Source: Prochlorococcus sp. AG-355-P18 (GTDB lineage Bacteria > Cyanobacteriota > Cyanobacteriia > PCC-6307 > Cyanobiaceae). Taken from it: a DNA stretch of 64,000 nt. This document shows positions 29,832 to 38,954 of this stretch, piece by piece. The stretch is from NCBI GenBank assembly GCA_003280515.1, contig QCER01000007.1, positions 1 to 64,000 on the forward strand. The letters run 5' to 3'. Each line of letters opens with the position of its first letter. The stretch's first letter is position 1. Both the position numbers and the translations under genes were made by a program. The notes under the pieces were generated by a model that did no database searches, was not told the DNA's origin, and saw only the letters and a program-made list of their open reading frames with translations.

Positions 29832-31637
29832 ATGATTCTTCTTAACTCAAAAAAAAGGCTAATAACTTTGTTGATAGTTTTAGTTTGTGGGATCATTATT
29901 TTTATATTAGGGTTAGGTAATACAGGATTGGTGGATGAAACTCCCCCTTTATTTGCTGCTGCAGCACGGGCAATGAGTGAATCTGGTGATTGGTTAACTC
30001 CTAAAGTTAATGGAATATTTCGTTTTGATAAGCCTCCACTAATATATTGGCTAATGGGCTTTTTTTACTCATTACCAAAAAACGAGATTTGGGATAGTTT
30101 CGGGACTCTCTCAGCAAGACTCCCATCAGCTTTGGCATCATTATTCTTAATGTTGATGATTGCAGATACGTTGTTTTGTTGGCCACAGAAGAGTGATAGA
30201 CAATTCCTCACTCCAATAGTTGCATCATTAGGCTTTGCTTTGTCTCCATTAATAATTATTTGGAGTAGAACTGCCGTAAGTGATGCCCTTTTAACTGGAA
30301 CCTTAGGGATTAGCCTTCTTTTGTTTTGGAGAAGAATGGCAAGTGGAAATAATGTTCAATGTATTTCAGCGTGGGTATTTTTAGGTTTTGCAATTTTAAC
30401 TAAAGGACCTGTTGCATTTGTTCTGGCTTTTTTGACTATTGCATCTTTCTTGTTTAGTCAGAAGAATTGGAAAACGTTGCTCTGTAAAATAAACCCTAAG
30501 AAAGGTCTTTTAATAACAATACTTATAAGTGTTCCATGGTACATATTAGAACTCATAAAAGAGGGAAAGCCTTTTTGGGATAATTTTTTTGGGTACCATA
30601 ATTTTCAAAGATATACCTCAGTTGTAAATAATCATGCCGAACCATTTTGGTTTTTTCTTTACATAATGATATTGGGTTCATTACCGTTCACGCCTTTTTT
30701 GTATCACGGAATATTCAATGCCTTTAAGGATTCCTTGAAAAGTTCAAAAGAAAGTTGCGATTTCACTGATTCCCTTTATACCTACTCTCTATGTTGGTTA
30801 ATATCAGTTTTAATTTTCTTTAGCCTTTCTGCAACGAAACTTCCAAGCTATTGGTTACCCGCAATACCAGCAGCGGCAATCTTAATGAGCAATAGCCTTA
30901 TAAACTTAAAAAATTCAAGTAAAAGTTATCTATATTTATGGATTTTTAATACTTTAATTTTGTTTGGTATTTCAATAGCATTCTTTTTCTCGAATACTTG
31001 GTTAAGTTCAATAAATGATCCTGAAATGCCTAATCTTGCATCTGAATTAATAAGTTCTGGGATAATTTTTAAAGCTAAATTATTCTTCTCTTCATTTACA
31101 CTTCTTGCAATAATTTTATTTTCTTTAAAGTCCAAAAATATCCTACTTTATCTTCAAATTTTACTTTTAATTGGACAATCTTTTTTGATGTCCCCAATAA
31201 GAAGATTAGCAGATACTTCTAGGCAATTGCCTTTAAGGAATATATCAAAATTAATTTTAGATATTCGCGAGGGGAGGGAAACTTTAGCAATGATCGGGAT
31301 AAGAAAACCTTCATTACACTACTATTCGAGGCAAATAGTTTTTTATGAACCAAACACTGAAGAGGGATTAATTAATCTTTCAGAAAGGCTAAATACTGAT
31401 AGAAGAGAAAATTATGAAGATCAACCTGATTATGAATACCAATCATTATTGGTTGTGATAGATGAATTATCCTCTGGGCGAAAGGAATGGTCAAAAATTA
31501 ATCATCAAAAATTGGGTAAATTTGGGATTTATAATTTATGGCGAATTCAAAAAAGTGATTTAAATAAGTATTCGAAAGATCTAGTGAATAGTGGTTATAA
31601 ATCTGACTGGGAACATAGAAAAGTTGAAAAATTTTAA
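29832..31637 (+). CDS. ArnT/PMT-like integral membrane glycosyltransferase
   Basis: A 601-residue polytopic GT-C enzyme. The first periplasmic loop has GLVDETPPLFAAAARAMSES, with the catalytic acidic residue. GIFRFDKPPLIYWLM matches the family's DKPP motif, followed by many membrane helices and a soluble C-terminus. Such enzymes move a sugar from a polyprenyl phosphate to lipid A or protein on the periplasmic side. The donor is unknown. It overlaps the 3' end of the small opposite-strand gene by 4 bases. Confidence 0.8.
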   Translation: MILLNSKKRLITLLIVLVCGIIIFILGLGNTGLVDETPPLFAAAARAMSESGDWLTPKVNGIFRFDKPPLIYWLMGFFYSLPKNEIWDSFGTLSARLPSALASLFLMLMIADTLFCWPQKSDRQFLTPIVASLGFALSPLIIIWSRTAVSDALLTGTLGISLLLFWRRMASGNNVQCISAWVFLGFAILTKGPVAFVLAFLTIASFLFSQKNWKTLLCKINPKKGLLITILISVPWYILELIKEGKPFWDNFFGYHNFQRYTSVVNNHAEPFWFFLYIMILGSLPFTPFLYHGIFNAFKDSLKSSKESCDFTDSLYTYSLCWLISVLIFFSLSATKLPSYWLPAIPAAAILMSNSLINLKNSSKSYLYLWIFNTLILFGISIAFFFSNTWLSSINDPEMPNLASELISSGIIFKAKLFFSSFTLLAIILFSLKSKNILLYLQILLLIGQSFLMSPIRRLADTSRQLPLRNISKLILDIREGRETLAMIGIRKPSLHYYSRQIVFYEPNTEEGLINLSERLNTDRRENYEDQPDYEYQSLLVVIDELSSGRKEWSKINHQKLGKFGIYNLWRIQKSDLNKYSKDLVNSGYKSDWEHRKVEKF

Positions 31638-31885
31638 CAAAGTCTTTTTTTAAGAAGAGCGTTTTTTAGATCATCAATGCTGCATTTGCTGGGGATATCG
31701 ATATTGTCCAAATCTTCCATCAATTCAAGATCGATGACAGAATCTTCGGCTAAAAAACTAAAAACTTCATTTATGCTTATTCCCATGTCTTGAGCCATTT
31801 CTGAGATAAGTCGAAGAGTATCCCTCCTAACAGAAATCCTAAGATCTAAAGGGATATATTCATTTTCAGGATTTGCTGACTTCAT
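31634..31885 (-). CDS. small conserved protein, possible ribbon-helix-helix
   Basis: An 83-residue protein. LDLRISVRRDTLRLISEMA followed by GISINEVFSFLAED has the strand-helix-helix arrangement of ribbon-helix-helix DNA-binding domains, with a cysteine-containing C-terminus (KKRLC). The overlap with the ArnT-like gene is tail to tail. I do not recognise it beyond this. The RHH reading is tentative because the pattern is short. Confidence 0.5.
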   Translation of the reverse strand: MKSANPENEYIPLDLRISVRRDTLRLISEMAQDMGISINEVFSFLAEDSVIDLELMEDLDNIDIPSKCSIDDLKNALLKKRLC

Positions 31886-31979
31886 AAACTAAATCTTAAG
31901 ACATTATTTAGTTATCAGGATATAATCTTTACAATATTCATTAATCATGCTTTTGGGTGTTTCCTTTCTTTCAAGTTGT

Positions 31980-32948
31980 TTAAATAAATAAACTCATAAA
32001 TATTTTTAATAGAGGAATTGTAATTAATGAAATTAAAGTTGTAGTAAAAAGAATTTTTGAAGCGATTTGTTGTTTTACACCATAAGCTTCTGCCATTAAT
32101 ATCGTTGATATTGCTGTTGGGGTTCCTGCCTGAAGAATTAATGCTGATGATTGAAAGAAATTAAAATTTAAAGATTTGCACACTAAAAAAATGATAAAAG
32201 GAAGAATAAATAATTTTAATAAAATTGAAAATTTAATTTCTTCATTTAAATCAAAAATCTTTGCCTTTTGATTTGTAATTATTCCAAGTCTTGTTCCCAC
32301 AATTATTATTGCCAAAGCAATAACTATTCTTGCAGGAATCCAAAGATAATTTCCTAAAATTTCATCTATTTGGAAAAGATAAGCAAGAAGGACACCAATA
32401 ATTCCTCTAGATGCAGGACTATTTATCAATGCATTAAGTAGTCCTTTTATGTGTGGAATGTTATCACTATTGGATTTTTCTTGAAGAAAAAAAGGTCCAA
32501 ATATCCAAGCAAAGAGTGTTGTTCCTAAATCAAATCCAATAGTGAAATTTATAGTTGTTGAAGGTAGAAGAGCTATCGCAATTGGTATTCCAAGAAATGA
32601 GGTGTTTCCTATTAGACCTGCTAGCTGCAATGTGTAATTTGGAAGCCTTTTGTTAAATATTGGGATTATATTTATTAAAGTTATTAAAATTCCAATTACA
32701 GAGAATGCTAAAAATGCACTTATAATTAAGTTTATATCTATGCCTTCCTTTAATAATAGACCCATTACACTTAATGGAATGCCAAATCTTATTAGAGGTC
32801 TTGCAATATATTTTGAAATCTTTGGATTCTTTTTCCCGAAAAGAAAACCAAGGATTAAGAAAGGGATAATATTTATGAAAAGAGAGTAGATGGTATTAAT
32901 TAAATAAATATTTATTAAAGCAATATTAACTTGCCGTAGTGCAGCCAA
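31980..32948 (-). CDS. AEC-family (auxin efflux carrier-like) transporter
   Basis: A 322-residue protein of about ten membrane helices. FLFGKKNPKISKYIARPLIR near the start, LAGLIGNTSFLGIPIAIAL in the middle and LILQAGTPTAISTILMAEAYG late are the usual landmarks of the AEC family. Members move organic acids or act as bile-acid/auxin-like permeases. The substrate is unknown. The gene is isolated by AT-rich spacers of 25 to 95 bases. Confidence 0.8.
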   Translation of the reverse strand: MAALRQVNIALINIYLINTIYSLFINIIPFLILGFLFGKKNPKISKYIARPLIRFGIPLSVMGLLLKEGIDINLIISAFLAFSVIGILITLINIIPIFNKRLPNYTLQLAGLIGNTSFLGIPIAIALLPSTTINFTIGFDLGTTLFAWIFGPFFLQEKSNSDNIPHIKGLLNALINSPASRGIIGVLLAYLFQIDEILGNYLWIPARIVIALAIIIVGTRLGIITNQKAKIFDLNEEIKFSILLKLFILPFIIFLVCKSLNFNFFQSSALILQAGTPTAISTILMAEAYGVKQQIASKILFTTTLISLITIPLLKIFMSLFI

Positions 32949-32972
32949 AAAATTTTTATAGTTAATTTAAAA

Positions 32973-33197
32973 TTAAATTATTTTCCAAATTGCTTTGTCA
33001 GGAATTAAAGGAGCTTTATATAAATTTTCTGGTTCTTTAGTTGAAACTCTCCATTTAGGGACCCGACATGTTACGTAAGCAGGACTTTCTATTAAAACTC
33101 CTGGTTTCTCATCAATAGTACAAGTAAATCCTTCTTTCCAATATCCACCATTATTAAGACTACCTTTAAACCAAACCCAGCATTTTGAAGTTTTCAA
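32973..33197 (-). CDS. small conserved hypothetical protein
   Basis: A 74-residue protein with several aromatic residues and three cysteines, in KCWVWF, GFTCTID and YVTCRVP. It has no signal peptide or membrane segment. I do not recognise the family. It lies 24 bases upstream of the AEC transporter on the same strand. Codon use and conserved-looking aromatic spacing suggest a real gene. Confidence 0.5.
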   Translation of the reverse strand: MKTSKCWVWFKGSLNNGGYWKEGFTCTIDEKPGVLIESPAYVTCRVPKWRVSTKEPENLYKAPLIPDKAIWKII

Positions 33198-33274
33198 GAT
33201 CAGAAAAATTTTGTTTTATTTTAATCCAGATTAAATTAAATAAGTCTAAAATTGATTACTTTAGAAAAAGAATC

Positions 33275-33541
33275 TTACTCATTTAAGTTTTTTGAAAAAT
33301 GTACTTTAGAGATTAAAATCAATAGATTTAAGATTAGGGTAATTAAATTTGCTATCAATATTGGCGTAGAAGAAATTTTATAGCCGTAAATAATCCAAGA
33401 TAAAACACCGATAATAAACATTATTAATGTCGTCAAAGAAACATCATCCGCCTTTTTTGTTTTTAAAGTTTTTAATAATTGAGGAAGAAATGCGGCTGTT
33501 GTTAAAATCGCAGCAAAATATCCAAATATATCTACATTCAT
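33275..33541 (-). CDS. SemiSWEET/PQ-loop transporter
   Basis: An 88-residue protein with three membrane helices. TAAFLPQLLKTLKTKKADDVS is the PQ motif of helix 1 and its following loop; LSWIIYGYKISSTPILIAN follows in helices 2-3. Bacterial SemiSWEETs work as dimers and move sugars across the membrane. It probably shares a transcript with the peroxiredoxin-like gene, which ends about 17 bases upstream on the same strand. Confidence 0.8.
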   Translation of the reverse strand: MNVDIFGYFAAILTTAAFLPQLLKTLKTKKADDVSLTTLIMFIIGVLSWIIYGYKISSTPILIANLITLILNLLILISKVHFSKNLNE

Positions 33542-33557
33542 AAAAATATTCTAAAAA

Positions 33558-34292
33558 CTATTCTTTAATTAAATCAGTCAAAAATCCTAAAGGATCCCTC
33601 ATGTTTGATGAATATCCAAGTACATCATTTGAAAAAAATTTATAAATAATTTGATTTTTATTGTTCATTAGAAAAGAAGCCCCCCTTTGAGGAAGGTATT
33701 CTTCTTTAAGAATATAATCACTCCAGTTTTGAATTATTTCATTCATGTTATTTAATCTAAATGTTGCTAATTCTAATGGTCTCAAATAGCCATCACCAAA
33801 AACCTGTTTAAATGAATTACCTGAAAATTTTAGAAATTTTAAAACTTCAATTTCGTCAAATTCTGAATAGATTTGCTTTGCTTTACGGTCTCCTAGATAA
33901 CCTCTAATAACTTCTTTGATTGTTTTAAAAGAATTTATTCCGGATAACATCAAAAGCATATTGATCCAACCTCCTAAACCAATATCTAAACCCCTTGAGA
34001 TTTTAAGATTACTATGAATTTGGTTATTAGAAACAACTGTCAAATTTTCTTTACGAAAGCCAGTGAAGTTACAGAATTTTTCTTTACCATTTTTGTTCCC
34101 AATAGCAATTGCAAATATATCTAAATTGTTATCTTGATTATTATTGATAAAATTTTTTAAATTTATTGCATATTCAAAGCTATCAAAATCTCCCAATAAA
34201 CCAAATAAAACAATTAATTTAAATTTTTTATGACCATTAAAGTTAAATTCTTCAACAAGATTTTTGATATTATTTTGAAATTTGTCAGTCAC
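33558..34292 (-). CDS. AhpC/TSA-like (peroxiredoxin-like 2) protein
   Basis: A 244-residue protein resembling cyanobacterial AhpC/TSA-family proteins. IVLFGLLGDFDSFEYAINL is in the first thioredoxin-fold strand and helix, DIFAIAIGNKNGKEKFC comes next, and QRGASFLMNNKNQIIYKFFS is near the C-terminus. No CxxC is seen; the visible cysteine is in KEKFCNFTGF. So peroxidase activity is uncertain and it may only share the fold. The SemiSWEET gene lies just downstream on the same strand. Confidence 0.6.
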   Translation of the reverse strand: MTDKFQNNIKNLVEEFNFNGHKKFKLIVLFGLLGDFDSFEYAINLKNFINNNQDNNLDIFAIAIGNKNGKEKFCNFTGFRKENLTVVSNNQIHSNLKISRGLDIGLGGWINMLLMLSGINSFKTIKEVIRGYLGDRKAKQIYSEFDEIEVLKFLKFSGNSFKQVFGDGYLRPLELATFRLNNMNEIIQNWSDYILKEEYLPQRGASFLMNNKNQIIYKFFSNDVLGYSSNMRDPLGFLTDLIKE

Positions 34293-34433
34293 AATAACTT
34301 AGTTGTTTTATAAATTATTTTCAAAAAAATTTTTCTTACCTTGATTAGTATAAAATTTTACACGAAAAAGTTTTTAAAGAAATTAATTTAATGATTCTAG
34401 ATTTTATTATTTTAGTGTAAACATTTTGAAGTT

Positions 34434-34958
34434 ATGACTGTAGGAATTTATTACGCAACTACAACTGGAAAAACTGAAGACGTAGCTGATCGTCTTCACA
34501 ATTTTATCTCTTCAGCAGAAGCACCTAAAGATGTATCTGATGTGGATGATCTTTCAGAATTTGAAGGCCTTGATGGAATTATCTGTGGAATTCCCACTTG
34601 GAATACTGGAGCTGATGAAGAAAGATCGGGAACTGCATGGGATTCAATCTTAGAGGATATTGGTGAACTAAGTTTATCAGGAAAAAAGGTTGCAATTTTT
34701 GGTTTAGGAGACTCTTCTACATATACAGAAAACTATTGTGATGCAATGGAAGAACTTCATAGCTACTTCACAAAAGCAGGCGCCGAAATGGTCGGTTATG
34801 TAGATAAATCTTCTTATACATTTGATGAGTCTAAAAGTGTTATTGGAGAAAGCTTTTGTGGATTACCTCTGGATGAGGATAGTGAATCTGATTTGACTGA
34901 CTCGCGTCTTGAAACATGGGCTTCTCAGCTTAAAAATGAAATTCCTTCATTGGCGTAA
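34434..34958 (+). CDS. isiB: flavodoxin
   Basis: A 174-residue long-chain flavodoxin. The FMN phosphate-binding loop YYATTTGKTEDVAD is at residues 6-19. GIPTWNTGADEE and GLGDSSTYTENYCDAM hold the isoalloxazine-binding aromatic residues. It replaces ferredoxin in photosynthetic electron transfer when iron is scarce. About 140 AT-rich bases precede it and probably hold its promoter; I could not find a convincing Fur box. It lies directly upstream of a Pcb antenna gene. Confidence 0.95.
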   Translation: MTVGIYYATTTGKTEDVADRLHNFISSAEAPKDVSDVDDLSEFEGLDGIICGIPTWNTGADEERSGTAWDSILEDIGELSLSGKKVAIFGLGDSSTYTENYCDAMEELHSYFTKAGAEMVGYVDKSSYTFDESKSVIGESFCGLPLDEDSESDLTDSRLETWASQLKNEIPSLA

Positions 34959-35101
34959 GCCTTCTCATATATTACTTACCTAGTTTGTAACATTTGTTCT
35001 TTCACAATATGTTTTTTTTACATAAGTAATTAAATCTGTAAAGATCATCTAAAAATAATGCTGATAAGCAATATGCTCAATTTGCTGTTTACTTAAATCA
35101 A

Positions 35102-36160
35102 GTGTTACAAACTTACGGAAAATCTGATGTCACCTATGACTGGTACGCAGGGAATTCTGGTGTTGTTGGCCGTTCAGGTAAATTCATAGCTGCTCATGCT
35201 GCCCATGCAGGCCTAATGATGTTTTGGGCAGGAGCTTTTGGATTATTTGAACTGGCTCGTTACGACGCCAGTATTCCAATGGGTGCACAGAAAGCAATTG
35301 TTTTGCCTCACCTTGCAGGTATTGGAATTGGTGGCGTTGAAAATGGTGTTATTACAGAACCATATGGAATTGTTGTAATTTGCACATTACATCTAATTTT
35401 CTCAGCAGTATTAGGTGCTGGGGGATTATTACATTCCAACAAATTTGCAGGTGATCTTGGAGACTACCCAGAAGGTAGTAAGCCACAAAAATTTGATTTC
35501 GAATGGGATGACCCAGATAAATTAACTTTTATTCTTGGTCATCATCTAATCTTTCTTGGGATTGGAGCTATTATGTTCGTTGAATGGGCTCGTATTCATG
35601 GAATTTACGACCCATCAATAGGATCTACAAGACAAGTTATTTACAATTTAGATATTGCCGCTATCTGGAATCATCAATTTGATTTTTTGAAAATAGATAG
35701 TCTGGAAGATGTTATGGGAGGACATGCTTTCTTAGCTTTCCTAGAAATAATTGGAGGTGTTTTCCATATTTGTACTAAACAATTTGGAGAATATACAGAA
35801 TTCAAAGGAAAAGGATTACTTGGAGCTGAGGCAATTTTGTCATACTCAGTTGTTGGTGTTTCTTATATGGCTTTTGTTGCTGCTTTTTGGTGTGCTTCAA
35901 ATACAACCATATATCCAGTTGATCTATATGGAGAACCCTTAAAGCTTCAATTTGAATTTGCTCCTTATTTTACTGATACAGTAGATTTAGGTTCAGGAGT
36001 CTATAGCTCAAGAGCTTGGCTTGCCAACACTCATTTTTATTTGGGCTTCTTTTTCTTACAAGGTCATCTTTGGCACGCACTAAGAGCAATGGGATTTGAC
36101 TTTAAGAAAATTGGTCAAGCTTTTGATAATATTGAAAATACAAAAATTACTCAAAACTAA
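35102..36160 (+). CDS. pcb: divinyl-chlorophyll a/b-binding antenna protein (Pcb/IsiA family)
   Basis: A 352-residue six-helix antenna protein homologous to CP43 and IsiA. The N-terminal TYDWYAGNSGVVGRSGKF and HAAHAGLMMFWAGAF (helix 1, with chlorophyll-ligating histidines) are typical. GHHLIFLGIGAIMFVEWAR and the late THFYLGFFFLQGHLWHALRA supply further ligands. The start is GTG at 35102. It follows flavodoxin by 143 bases, recalling the isiAB iron-stress pairing of other cyanobacteria. Which of the several Pcb forms (A to H) it is cannot be settled by eye. Confidence 0.93.
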   Translation: MLQTYGKSDVTYDWYAGNSGVVGRSGKFIAAHAAHAGLMMFWAGAFGLFELARYDASIPMGAQKAIVLPHLAGIGIGGVENGVITEPYGIVVICTLHLIFSAVLGAGGLLHSNKFAGDLGDYPEGSKPQKFDFEWDDPDKLTFILGHHLIFLGIGAIMFVEWARIHGIYDPSIGSTRQVIYNLDIAAIWNHQFDFLKIDSLEDVMGGHAFLAFLEIIGGVFHICTKQFGEYTEFKGKGLLGAEAILSYSVVGVSYMAFVAAFWCASNTTIYPVDLYGEPLKLQFEFAPYFTDTVDLGSGVYSSRAWLANTHFYLGFFFLQGHLWHALRAMGFDFKKIGQAFDNIENTKITQN

Positions 36161-36170
36161 TTTATCTCAT

Positions 36171-36202
36171 AAAAACCTCTCTTATAACAGAGAGGTTTTT
36201 TT
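36171..36202 (+). terminator. Rho-independent terminator after pcb
   Basis: Stem CCTCTCT/AGAGAGG (36176-36182 with 36189-36195) has a six-base loop and is followed by seven T (36196-36202). Five A before the stem can pair with the T run, extending it. It begins 10 bases after the pcb stop and would end that transcript. Confidence 0.9.
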
Positions 36203-36232
36203 GTAGAATTATTTCACTTATTCAGAAAATTA

Positions 36233-36886
36233 ATGGTTAATCTAGATGAACTTAATTGTAAGGAAATTTTTAAAAAGGCTTATGAAAATCGTTATACGTG
36301 GAAGAATAATTTTCATGGTTACCATGGTAAATGTATTTTTTTGAATAATAAAAATAGTTATAAAGGTGAATTTGTATTAGGCAAAGACTTTAAACCAAAT
36401 ATTCAAAAAATAGAAGATGAAAAAGTTGTTAAAAGTATTGCCTCTCAGTTATTTGAAGTGTGTATACATAGGGTAAAGAGAGATTTTGAATCAATACACT
36501 CAGAAAATAATTTTAATTTACTTAAAAATTCTGAAAGTGGGATTGAAATGAGTGTTTCAGGTAAGAATCAAGGTGATAAATATAGAGTTAAAAATAACTG
36601 TATTAATATGGTTTATAGAAAAATTCATGGAACTATAATTCAAATTTTTGTTGAAGAATTTTTAGATACAGGAACAGGTTCCCTTAGTAAAAAATACAGT
36701 AGTCAACAAATTGATCCGGGTACACTTGAAAAAAATTCTCAAAAATTGGAATACGAGGATGAATTCCTAAATATGGGTAGAGACGATTATTGGATATTAA
36801 ATTCAAGGACAATAAAATACTTAAACCAAAATCAAGAAGAAGAGACACAAAAGTTTGTCTTCGAGGATATATCCCTATTAAATTAG
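36233..36886 (+). CDS. DUF3386-family protein
   Basis: A 217-residue soluble protein that I assign to the cyanobacterial DUF3386 family. The reason is its start (CKEIFKKAYENRYTWKNNFHGY) and its series of alternating beta-strand segments (VYRKIHGTIIQIFVEEFLDT; DDYWILNSRTIKYL). Function unknown; no signal peptide. It is convergent with a small gene ending 4 bases downstream and is separated from pcb by a terminator, so it is probably transcribed on its own. Confidence 0.65.
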   Translation: MVNLDELNCKEIFKKAYENRYTWKNNFHGYHGKCIFLNNKNSYKGEFVLGKDFKPNIQKIEDEKVVKSIASQLFEVCIHRVKRDFESIHSENNFNLLKNSESGIEMSVSGKNQGDKYRVKNNCINMVYRKIHGTIIQIFVEEFLDTGTGSLSKKYSSQQIDPGTLEKNSQKLEYEDEFLNMGRDDYWILNSRTIKYLNQNQEEETQKFVFEDISLLN

Positions 36887-36890
36887 TTTT

Positions 36891-37136
36891 TTATTCAACC
36901 AATCTAAACCCTTTATCAAGTAGTTTTTGATATAGGAGTCTCGCTCTAAAAGCTAGAATTTGCTCTTCATTTTCATTACTAATTACATGAAAATAATTAT
37001 TATCTAATTTATTTTTGCTGAAGCAAACATTTGCTTCTCCTAATCTTAAGGTCCAGTTCTCTTCTTTTGCTAAATGTTGATTAGGGCCAAGATCCCAAGG
37101 ACATTTTTCAGGATATTTTTCTCTTTTAGAACCCAT
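36891..37136 (-). CDS. small conserved hypothetical protein
   Basis: An 81-residue soluble protein with CPWDLGPNQHLAKEENWTLR and a C-terminal helix LAFRARLLYQKLLDKGFRLVE. I recognise it only as a small protein of the type conserved among marine picocyanobacteria. The 3' end almost meets the DUF3386 gene. About 110 AT-rich bases lie before its start. No function can be proposed. Confidence 0.55.
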   Translation of the reverse strand: MGSKREKYPEKCPWDLGPNQHLAKEENWTLRLGEANVCFSKNKLDNNYFHVISNENEEQILAFRARLLYQKLLDKGFRLVE

Positions 37137-37245
37137 ATGATTAATTTTAACTACCCAATATTAGTAAAAATTTAAAAGTATGGCTATGAAAAATAGTTGA
37201 TAACTTTTTCATAGAATGGTTGTTTAGTGCAATGCAATTAAAAAT

Positions 37246-37884
37246 TTACTCTCTGGTTGCGATTAAACAATAGAATGGGTCTTTTTTTAAAAAATTAAAT
37301 ATATTAAATTCTGGTTGAGTAAACTTTTTGATAATTTTTGGTTCATTAAATCCGTTTGAGATTAATACTTTTCTTACATAATTAACCCTCTCTTCTTCAG
37401 TGGATGAAGTCCATATGTTAGGAGCTTTATGCCAAAATGCTCTGTTTGAAAAAGCAACAATAATCTTGCCCTCTTTGCTTAATATTCTTGCAATTTCTTT
37501 AGTTAAATTCTCTGGATATTGTAAATATTGCCATGCGGCCACCATCAAGCAATAATTAACGCTTTCTTTATCTAGAGGAATTTGTTGACTTAAATTAAAA
37601 TTTTGTATCCAATAAGAATCAAAAATTTTGTTTTTTTCAAGTTCTTTTTTATTTAAACCATGTCCAATAACTTTTTTATATGATTTTCCTTTGGGTAAGT
37701 AACTATCCCAACTAGACATTAAATCAAGAACAGTTGAATTATTATCAATTTCTCTTTGATATAAATCGGATAGAGTTTGCCTGAAATTTGCATCTAGATG
37801 ATAAACAAATTTTGGATCAAAATAAAATTCTTCATCATTGCTCTCATCAAGTTTTTTCCTTTGATAATTATTTAAAACTTCCAA
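37246..37884 (-). CDS. SAM-dependent methyltransferase (type 11)
   Basis: A 212-residue protein with a SAM-binding motif NSTVLDLMSSWDSYLP, a GHGLNKKELEKN motif-II-like segment, and EGKIIVAFSNRAFW matching motif VI. The DLxSxWxSxxP variant of motif I is found in a cyanobacterial/plastid group of methyltransferases of unknown substrate. It is monocistronic by layout, with about 150 AT-rich bases before its start. Confidence 0.75.
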   Translation of the reverse strand: MEVLNNYQRKKLDESNDEEFYFDPKFVYHLDANFRQTLSDLYQREIDNNSTVLDLMSSWDSYLPKGKSYKKVIGHGLNKKELEKNKIFDSYWIQNFNLSQQIPLDKESVNYCLMVAAWQYLQYPENLTKEIARILSKEGKIIVAFSNRAFWHKAPNIWTSSTEEERVNYVRKVLISNGFNEPKIIKKFTQPEFNIFNFLKKDPFYCLIATRE

Positions 37885-38035
37885 AACAATTAATTTATAA
37901 TCTAGGTTTCAAATCTAGTAAAAAGAAATTCTAATTGTGTATTTGGAAATTTTTTTTAATTTATTAAATTAAAAACTCTCAAAAAACCTAGACAACTATT
38001 TAAAAAAAGTTAAATTATTAATTAATGATTTAATA

Positions 38036-38209
38036 ATGATGATTAAGTTCAAAAGAAGCAAAAAAAACAGGTCTAAAAATGCTCTTTTCAATCCTTATAA
38101 AAACGGAATAAGTTCATACGATATGGCATATCTTTCATCAAAAAGAAATTTAAAAAATAAAACTGTTTATATAGAAAATGATTCTAAGAAAGATTATCTT
38201 GCTGCTTAG
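38036..38209 (+). CDS. small basic protein upstream of the MIF-like gene
   Basis: A 57-codon gene read by hand, with tandem ATG codons at 38036 and 38039. The start is very basic (IKFKRSKKNRSKNALFNPYK), the middle reads ISSYDMAYLSSKRN, and it ends DYLAA. Its stop lies 2 bases before the MIF-like start, which argues for coupled translation. Lysine/arginine richness suggests nucleic-acid binding, but I do not recognise the family. It is too short for standard length cut-offs and may be missed by gene callers. Confidence 0.55.
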   Translation: MMIKFKRSKKNRSKNALFNPYKNGISSYDMAYLSSKRNLKNKTVYIENDSKKDYLAA

Positions 38210-38211
38210 AG

Positions 38212-38544
38212 ATGCCTTATATTAATTTTTCGACTTCAGCAAAAGTAAATGATAAAGGTAAATTACTCGAAGAAATTTCAATTCTTATTTCATCTTTAAC
38301 TAACAAATCAAGAAGTTTTGTTATGGCAAAAATAGATGATAATTGCCAAATGTTTTTTGATGATGATACACCTTCTTGCTTTTTAGAAATCAAATCAATA
38401 GGTTCTCTAAACCCTTCAGAAATGGCAAGGCCAATATCAGATTTTATATATGAGAAAATGGGGATACCAATAGATCGGATTTATATTTCCTTTGAGGATG
38501 TGCCAGCTTCATTGTGGGCTTGGAATGGAAGAACATTTGGTTAA
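38212..38544 (+). CDS. MIF/tautomerase-superfamily protein
   Basis: A 110-residue protein with the catalytic Pro immediately after Met (PYINFSTSA). The family blocks SFVMAKIDDNCQMFFD, CFLEIKSIGSLNP and RIYISFEDVPASLWAWNGRTFG follow. It resembles macrophage migration inhibitory factor; cyanobacterial homologues have such folds, but their substrates are unknown. A small basic gene ends 2 bases upstream and the DUF1824 gene starts 23 bases downstream, so the three may form one operon. Confidence 0.88.
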   Translation: MPYINFSTSAKVNDKGKLLEEISILISSLTNKSRSFVMAKIDDNCQMFFDDDTPSCFLEIKSIGSLNPSEMARPISDFIYEKMGIPIDRIYISFEDVPASLWAWNGRTFG

Positions 38545-38567
38545 GAATTTTTTTATATATAAAGCTA

Positions 38568-38954
38568 ATGGAAATAAATAATTTACTCGATTTAAATAAT
38601 TTTAGAACTGCACCTAAATTAACTAATAGGCAAGAAAAAAAACTTTTAGAGGAACTTGAGGCAAATATTTTTAATGCAGATTGGATAACAATAGGCATAA
38701 TGGCACCGAGCGATAATAAAGCGATTGAAGCATTACAATCAATTTCTAAGAAATATTCCTCAATTAAATTTGGGAATCTAGGTTCCCTTCATGCTGATGG
38801 AGGTGTTTTTTTAAAAGCTAATCAAAAAACTAGTAATGTTTTTGTTAGATCTGAAAATGGCCTTGGAGAAGGAATTTTAATAACATGTCAGTATGACGAA
38901 GATGCTAAAGAATCTAATACTTTTGGGCCAATGCCATTAGATTTTTTTACATAA
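38568..38954 (+). CDS. DUF1824-family protein
   Basis: A 128-residue soluble protein. I start it at the ATG at 38568. The longer frame from 38514 would overlap the MIF-like gene and add residues with no family character. WITIGIMAPSDNKAIEALQS, NLGSLHADGGVFLKANQ and EGILITCQYDED are its recognisable blocks, consistent with the cyanobacterial DUF1824 family. Function unknown. Confidence 0.65.
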   Translation: MEINNLLDLNNFRTAPKLTNRQEKKLLEELEANIFNADWITIGIMAPSDNKAIEALQSISKKYSSIKFGNLGSLHADGGVFLKANQKTSNVFVRSENGLGEGILITCQYDEDAKESNTFGPMPLDFFT

